Source: Streptomyces sp. AM 4-1-1 (lineage in GTDB: Bacteria; Actinomycetota; Actinomycetes; Streptomycetales; Streptomycetaceae). Taken from it: a stretch of DNA of 64,000 nt. Position numbers and translations under genes: made by a program. The DNA lies in NCBI RefSeq assembly GCF_029167625.1, contig NZ_CP119145.1, positions 1,178,001 to 1,242,000 on the forward strand, in the 5' to 3' direction. Below are positions 59,613-64,000 of this stretch, one piece after another (the stretch's first letter is position 1; the number at the start of each line of letters is the position of its first letter). The notes below the pieces were generated by a model. It did no database searches. It had not been told where the DNA came from and saw only the letters and a program-made list of their open reading frames with translations.

Positions 59613-59650
59613 AGGGGTGTGAAGGCGCCGTCGAGCACCTTCACACCCCT
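59613..59650 (-). terminator. Terminator downstream of the 16-bp repeat array
   Basis: A perfect 13-bp stem, AGGGGTGTGAAGG (59613-59625) with 59638-59650, 12-nt loop. It lies beyond the repeats relative to the gene ending at 59917, so the repeats would be inside that gene's 3' UTR. Confidence 0.7.
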
Positions 59651-59690
59651 GCCCTGCCCCGTGCCGGTCCCACATCGACCGTCGGGCCTT

Positions 59691-59898
59691 CGACACTTCG
59701 AGCCGCCGACACTTCGAGCCGCCGATGCTTCGGACCCTCGACGCTTCGAGCCGTCGACGCTTCAGGCCGTCCACACTTCTCGCCGCGGACACTCCGAACC
59801 GTCGACACACCTCGCCGTGGACGCTTCGAGCCGTCGGCACCTCTCGCCATGAGCGCTTCGAGCCGTCGAAGCCCCGAACCGTCGAGTGCCTTCGACGC
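59691..59898. repeat. 16-bp imperfect tandem repeat, about 13 copies
   Basis: Units begin every 16 bases from 59691 to 59883, approximate consensus CGACRCTTCGAGCCGT. The first two copies are identical; the others vary at 3-8 positions, the last being very degenerate. A 16-bp period rules out an in-frame protein repeat. The array ends 18 bp from the stop codon of the minus-strand gene at 59917. Confidence 0.85.
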
Positions 59899-59916
59899 GC
59901 CGGAGCGGCCCCGCCG

Positions 59917-61377
59917 TCAGCCTCCGGTGCGCGAGCGCGCCTTGAACGCGGCCTTTCGCGCGTCCTTCGCCGACTTCCGGTCGCTGTGCAGCCGTCCCAT
60001 CGCCTCCAGCACCTCGGCGGTCGCCGGGTGCTCCACCCGCCACGCCTCCTCGAAGAAGCCGCTGTGCTGTCCCGTCAACCCCTCGACCAGCTCCTGGAGT
60101 TCTTCCAGATCCCCGTCCGCCTCCAACTGGGCGGCGATCGTGTCGACGGCCAGCCAGAAGACCATCGTCTCGGAGGGCGCGGGCACATCGGCCGCGCCGC
60201 GCTCCGCGAGCCAGACCCGGGCCAGTCCGCCCAGTTCCGGGTCGTCCAGCACCGCGCGCACGGCGGGCTCCGCCTCCGGGCCGGCCAGGGACAGCGCCTG
60301 CTGGCAGTGGAGCCGGCGGACCGGCGCCGACCGGTCCGTCCCCCGTGCCGCTCCCAGCAGTTCGGCCGCGGCGGCCGCCGGTTCGCGGCCGGCGAGCCAC
60401 TGCTCGACCTCGGCCTGGGCGGCGCCCTCCGGGTAGTACGCGACGCTGTCGAGAAGGACGTCCGCCCCCTTGTCCGCGAGGTCGCCGACCAGCGGCGCGT
60501 CCACGCCGGCCTCCAGCATGCGGGCCCTGATCCCGTACAGCCCGAGCGGGGTCAGCTTCACCATGCCGTACCGGGTGACGTCGTCCTCACCGGCCGAACC
60601 TGGCTCCTCGGCCTCCCCCGTCATCAACGCCTCGTCCACCGGTCGGTACGCGACGATCCCGATCGGCTCCAGCACCCGGAACTGGTCGTCGAGCCGCATC
60701 ATCGCCTCCGACACCTGCTCCAGGATGTCGTCGGTGGGCTCGCCCATGTCGTCGGGGACGATCATCGACGCGGCGAGCGCGGGCAGCGGTACGGGTCCCT
60801 CGCCCACCTCGCCGTCGGCGACGGAGAGCAGATACAGATTGCCCAGCACTCCGTCGAGGAACTCCGCCTCCGCCTCCGGGTCCCAGTCCAGGGCGTCGAA
60901 GTCGACCGAGCCGTCCTCACCGATCAGATCGGCGAAGTCCTCGAAGACGGGCGCGGTGGCGTCGGCGTACACGGTCTCCAGCCCGTCGAGCCAGATGGAG
61001 AGGATGTCCTGCGGCGAGCCCCCGGCCAGCAGGGCAAGGTTCTCGCCCGCCGTGACGGTGCCCTCGGTGTCGTCGGTGTCGTCCCCGTCGGCGTCCTCCG
61101 GCTCCTCGAACTCGACGAGACCGGCGTCGACCGCGACCCGCCATGCCTCACTCGCGTACGCCGCGCCGTCCTCGTCCGCGGTGAGACCGAGGTGTTCGGC
61201 CGCCGCGGGCAGCTGTGCCTCGACGAGTTCGCCGCCCGCGCCGACCCGGGTCGTCGGCCCGGCCCAGCGGGCGAGTTCGACAGCGCGGGCGAGCAGCGGG
61301 GAGGCGAGCGCGTCCCGTGCCAGTTCGGCCTCTGTGTGCAGCCGCACCGGCGGCAGGGTGGGGCGCTCTGCGGACAT
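59917..61377 (-). CDS. Large conserved protein of unknown function (paralogue of 19635-21020)
   Basis: A 486-residue acidic, helix-rich protein without recognised catalytic motifs. N-terminal ELARDALASPLLARAVELARW, middle TPLGLYGIRARMLEAGVDAPLVGDLADKGADVLLDS, then EVEQWLAGREPAAAAAELLGAARG, ALSLAGPEAEPAVRAVLDDPELGGLARVWLAERG, TMVFWLAVDTIAAQLEADG and a basic C-terminal tail. These blocks align in order with the protein at 19635-21020. HEAT-like or scaffold function is a guess. ATG 61377 has a good GAGGAG ribosome site. A 16-bp tandem array follows the gene. Confidence 0.83.
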   Translation of the reverse strand: MSAERPTLPPVRLHTEAELARDALASPLLARAVELARWAGPTTRVGAGGELVEAQLPAAAEHLGLTADEDGAAYASEAWRVAVDAGLVEFEEPEDADGDDTDDTEGTVTAGENLALLAGGSPQDILSIWLDGLETVYADATAPVFEDFADLIGEDGSVDFDALDWDPEAEAEFLDGVLGNLYLLSVADGEVGEGPVPLPALAASMIVPDDMGEPTDDILEQVSEAMMRLDDQFRVLEPIGIVAYRPVDEALMTGEAEEPGSAGEDDVTRYGMVKLTPLGLYGIRARMLEAGVDAPLVGDLADKGADVLLDSVAYYPEGAAQAEVEQWLAGREPAAAAAELLGAARGTDRSAPVRRLHCQQALSLAGPEAEPAVRAVLDDPELGGLARVWLAERGAADVPAPSETMVFWLAVDTIAAQLEADGDLEELQELVEGLTGQHSGFFEEAWRVEHPATAEVLEAMGRLHSDRKSAKDARKAAFKARSRTGG

Positions 61378-61575
61378 CAGGTGGTTCTCCTCGGGGCATA
61401 CAGAATTCAGGCTGCCCAGCGTAGACGTATTTCACCCCATGCCACCCGGTTCACCCGACGGCCGGCCGCCGTCCATCTGGAAGACCTTGACAACTCCGGT
61501 GCGCAGGCAAGAGATTGACGCGCGTAGACCTCTGTTCCACCGCCCACTCCACCCTCGAATCCCGCGGAGTCCGCG

Positions 61576-63477
61576 ATGCCTGCCGTATTTCCCGGAACCA
61601 CCACCGCAACCACCACCGTCTCCGCCGTCGTCGCCGTGGCCCTGGCAGCCGGTCTGCTGACCGGCGCGGCCACCACCGCGTCCGCGACCACCACCGCGTC
61701 CCCCGTCACCGCACGGGAGACCGTCACCGCGCGGGAAGCCGTCACCACCCCCGTCCGCATCCATGACATCCAGGGCACCACCCGGACGTCCCCGCTGGCC
61801 GGACAGCCGGTCGCCGGGGTCCAGGGCATCGTCACAGGCGTCCGGACGTACGGCTCGAAGGGCTTCTGGTTCCAGGACCCGCGCCCGGACGCCGACCCCG
61901 CGACCAGCGAGGGCGTCTTCGTGTTCACCAGCTCCACGCCCACCGTCGCGGTGGGTGACGCGGTCAACGTCTCCGGCACGGTCACCGAGTACGTCCCGGG
62001 CGGCCTCGCCTCCGGCAACCAGTCGCTCACCCAGATCACCAAGCCGGACGTCACCGTGACCTCGTCCGGCAACGCCCTGCCCGCGCCGGTCACCCTCTCC
62101 GAAGGGTCGGTGCCGTCCCGGTACGCCCCGGCGGGCGATCCCGCGGCGGGCGGCTCCGTCAACGGGCTGCGGCTGGCCCCCACCCGCTACGCCCTGGACC
62201 GCTACGAGTCGCTGGAGGGCATGAACGTCCGCGTCGGCACGTCCCGCGTGGTCGGCGCCACCGACGCGCACGCCGAGCTGTGGGTGACGGTCAAGCCGCA
62301 CGAGAACGCGAACCGGCGCGGCGGCACGGTCTACGGCTCGTACACCGCGCAGAACACCGGCCGCGTGCAGATCCAGTCGCTCGTACCACTCGCCGAGCAG
62401 CCCTTCCCGAAGGCCGACGTCGGCGATGTGCTGACGGGCGGTGCGGAAGGGCCGCTGGACTTCAACCAGTACGGCGGCTACACCCTCACCGCCCGCATCC
62501 TGGGCACGGTGTCCGACCGCGGGCCGCGGCCCGGGACGACGCGCGGGCAGCGCGCGGGCGAGCTGGCGGTGGCCACGTACAACGTCGAGAACCTCGACCC
62601 GGGCGACCCGCGGGAGAAGTTCGACGCGCTGGCCGGGGCGGTCGTGCGCAACCTGGCGTCGCCGGACATCGTGGCGCTGGAGGAGATCCAGGACGACAAC
62701 GGCCCGAAGGACGACGGTACGGTCTCCGCCGAGGAGACGCTGCGGAAGTTCACGGCGGCGATCGTGGCGGCGGGCGGTCCCGCGTACGAGTGGCGCGGCA
62801 TCGACCCGGTGAACGACGCGGACGGCGGCGAGCCGGGCGGCAACATCCGGCAGGTGTTCCTGTTCAACCCGGCGCGGGTGTCGTTCACGGAGCGCGCGGG
62901 CGGCGACGCGACGACCGCGACCGATGTCGTGCGCGACCGGGGGCGCGCGGCCCTCACCCTCTCCCCCGGTCGCGTCGCCCCGTCCGACCCGGCATGGACC
63001 GACAGCCGCAAGCCGCTGGCGGGCGAGTTCACCTTCCGGGGCCGCACGGTCTTCCTGATCGCGAACCACTTCGCGTCCAAGGGCGGCGACGAGGCCATCA
63101 CCTCGCACCACCAGCCGCCGACGCGTTCGTCGGAGATCCGGCGCCATGCCCAGGCACGGACCGTCAACACCTTTGTCAAGAAGCTGCTGAGCGTCCAGCG
63201 GAACGCCGACGTGCTGGTCATGGGCGACATCAACGACTTCGAGTTCTCCGGCACGACCGACGCGCTGACCGCAGGCCGCGTCCTGTACCCGGCCGTCGAG
63301 TCACTGCCCAGGGCGGAGCGTTACTCGTACGTCTACCAGGGCAACTCCCAGGTCCTGGACCAGATCCTGACGAGTCCTTCGATCAAGGACTTCACGTACG
63401 ACAGCGTGCACATCAACGCCGAGTTCGCGGACCAGAACAGCGACCACGACCCCCAGGTGATCCGCTTCCGCCCCTGA
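61576..63477 (+). CDS. Secreted endonuclease/exonuclease/phosphatase family protein
   Basis: A 633-residue exported protein. The signal peptide spans about residues 1-38 (VSAVVAVALAAGLLTGAATTASA). An OB-fold-like domain follows (IHDIQGTTRTSPLAGQPVAGVQGIVTGVRTYGSKGFWFQDP; TPTVAVGDAVNVSGTVTEY), as in YhcR-type nucleases. The catalytic EEP domain runs from about residue 330: VATYNVENLDP, DIVALEEIQDDNG, FLIANHFASKGGD, VLVMGDINDFEFSG and QNSDHDPQVIRF supply the Asn, Glu, His, Asp/Asn and His residues. Likely an extracellular nuclease for phosphate or nitrogen scavenging. ATG 61576; divergent from the 61377 gene. Confidence 0.93.
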   Translation: MPAVFPGTTTATTTVSAVVAVALAAGLLTGAATTASATTTASPVTARETVTAREAVTTPVRIHDIQGTTRTSPLAGQPVAGVQGIVTGVRTYGSKGFWFQDPRPDADPATSEGVFVFTSSTPTVAVGDAVNVSGTVTEYVPGGLASGNQSLTQITKPDVTVTSSGNALPAPVTLSEGSVPSRYAPAGDPAAGGSVNGLRLAPTRYALDRYESLEGMNVRVGTSRVVGATDAHAELWVTVKPHENANRRGGTVYGSYTAQNTGRVQIQSLVPLAEQPFPKADVGDVLTGGAEGPLDFNQYGGYTLTARILGTVSDRGPRPGTTRGQRAGELAVATYNVENLDPGDPREKFDALAGAVVRNLASPDIVALEEIQDDNGPKDDGTVSAEETLRKFTAAIVAAGGPAYEWRGIDPVNDADGGEPGGNIRQVFLFNPARVSFTERAGGDATTATDVVRDRGRAALTLSPGRVAPSDPAWTDSRKPLAGEFTFRGRTVFLIANHFASKGGDEAITSHHQPPTRSSEIRRHAQARTVNTFVKKLLSVQRNADVLVMGDINDFEFSGTTDALTAGRVLYPAVESLPRAERYSYVYQGNSQVLDQILTSPSIKDFTYDSVHINAEFADQNSDHDPQVIRFRP

Positions 63478-63499
63478 CCGGTCCCCGGCCCGTGTCCGG

Positions 63500-64000
63500 C
63501 TACCCGCCCGCGCCGAAGCTCAGCGCGGGCGTGTAGCGCCGCACACCTCCGCCGGTCAACCCCGGGTACGTCCGCACCCGCTCCCACTGCGGCGTCCTGG
63601 ACCCGATCCCGGCACCGGGCGCGGCCAGCGCGTCGACGTGGGCCCGGGCGCTCTCCCACTCCGCGTAGTTGAGGACCCGGTCCCCGCCGACGCCGACGTG
63701 CAGGTGTGCCGAGATCCCGCCGGGTGCCGGTGCCGGATCGGTGCCCAGGGCCTCGAACACGGTGTCCACCCAGTCGCGTTGCCGCGCCCTGTCGGGGCCG
63801 TCGAACACGATGTCGACGATCACCACGCAGCCCGGCTCCGGCGCCTTCTCACGCATCCCCGAGCGGTACAGCTCGTACGAGTGCAACGAGAGCCGTTCGA
63901 TCCCCGGCACGGCGGCGTCGATCTCGGCGTTCCGCTCGCCGCGCCCGTTGGACTCGTTCCGCACGAACTCCTGGTGGACCGCGTCACCGGCCCACTGGCT
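63500..64000 (-). CDS. Antibiotic biosynthesis monooxygenase-like protein, 5' end beyond the window
   Basis: At least 167 codons; the frame stays open to the right edge (reading SQWAGDAVHQEFVRNES from 64000), so the N-terminus is missing. The visible part has GCVVIVDIVFDGPDRARQRDWVDTVFEALGTDPAPAPGGISAHLHVGVGGDRVLNYAEWESARAHVDAL, the ferredoxin-like pattern of ABM-domain proteins, and ends in GGGVRRYTPALSFG. With the preceding portion it probably forms a tandem ABM protein. Substrate unknown. It converges with the EEP nuclease gene, 22 bp apart. Confidence 0.8.
   Translation of the reverse strand, partial: SQWAGDAVHQEFVRNESNGRGERNAEIDAAVPGIERLSLHSYELYRSGMREKAPEPGCVVIVDIVFDGPDRARQRDWVDTVFEALGTDPAPAPGGISAHLHVGVGGDRVLNYAEWESARAHVDALAAPGAGIGSRTPQWERVRTYPGLTGGGVRRYTPALSFGAGG

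Larger units (their letters stand above)
59257..59916. other. Long gene-free, repeat-rich interval
   Basis: 660 bases between two minus-strand genes. From right to left it contains the 16-bp tandem array (59691-59898), a terminator (59613-59650), a 14-bp duplication (59449-59476) and a PHO-box-like pair (59333-59354). Short open frames here lack ribosome sites or coding composition. Confidence 0.7.

Noticed and set aside
59318..59644. Minus-strand ORF of about 108 codons between the PhoX and 59917 genes
   Set aside because: It overlaps the terminator and the 14-bp duplication, has no clear ribosome site, and its composition is non-coding.

Overview
The window is high-GC, gene-dense actinomycete DNA, almost certainly a Streptomyces core-chromosome segment. 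GTG/ATG starts are preceded by GAGGAGG-type ribosome sites, stop/start overlaps of the ATGA and GTGA type are frequent, and the neighbours are genus-specific: DUF3099, the small nucleoid protein Gbn, an LAETG sortase substrate, PitH-type phosphate transport, the cobalamin cluster and ectABCD. From memory, the gene order resembles the S. coelicolor SCO1820s to SCO1900 interval; that is recollection, not a search result. No insertion sequence, prophage, tRNA, rRNA or CRISPR array was seen.

Layout. 1-5.1 kb: a GlsB-type membrane protein, DUF3099, a small Cys protein, moaA (molybdopterin), and an acetate symporter with its DUF485 partner. 5.1-11.9 kb: a secreted subtilase, a DEDDh exonuclease with a C-terminal BRCT-like part, a small zinc-ribbon protein, SURF1, a GH15-family protein that has lost the expected general acid, and an atypical SDR. 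11.9-15.1 kb: a five-gene Asp23/AmaP envelope-stress operon with a divergent companion gene. 15.1-25.2 kb: a crotonase, gbn, an ABC-F ATPase, a VOC protein behind a RecA-NDp-like promoter, a large protein of unknown function followed by a 35-bp tandem repeat, an alpha/beta hydrolase, a class II aldolase, and a low-affinity phosphate transporter behind a PHO box.

25.4-44.5 kb is the cobalamin region: a B12 riboswitch, a putative 33-codon leader ORF, then cobD-cobQ-cobN-chlI/D-cobO-cobB-cobI, a ZIP metal transporter on the opposite strand, and cobM-cobL-cbiG/cobJ-cobH-cbiX-cobC. These genes cover corrin-ring methylation and contraction, cobalt chelation, amidation, adenosylation and side-chain attachment. 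Precorrin-6A reductase (cobK), the first methyltransferase and the nucleotide-loop genes (cobU/S/T) are not in this window. 44.6-48.4 kb holds an LAETG-anchored protein, an amidohydrolase and an aminotransferase.

48.4-52.0 kb is ectABCD (ectoine and 5-hydroxyectoine osmolytes), with an AT-rich leader and a strong GAAA-loop terminator. 52-64 kb is mixed: a VOC-MDMPI fusion, a class-V aminotransferase-fold protein, a FrnE/DsbA oxidoreductase, a multiply broken penicillin-binding-protein pseudogene, a two-domain TerD protein, a Tat-exported PhoX-like phosphatase with a His-rich segment, a second large unknown protein paralogous to the one at 19.6 kb and likewise followed by a tandem-repeat array (16 bp x 13), a secreted nuclease/phosphatase, and a partial monooxygenase-like gene at the right edge.

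The least explained items are the paralogous pair with downstream repeats, the degenerate GH15, the riboswitch/leader-ORF arrangement and the low-complexity N-terminus of CobL.
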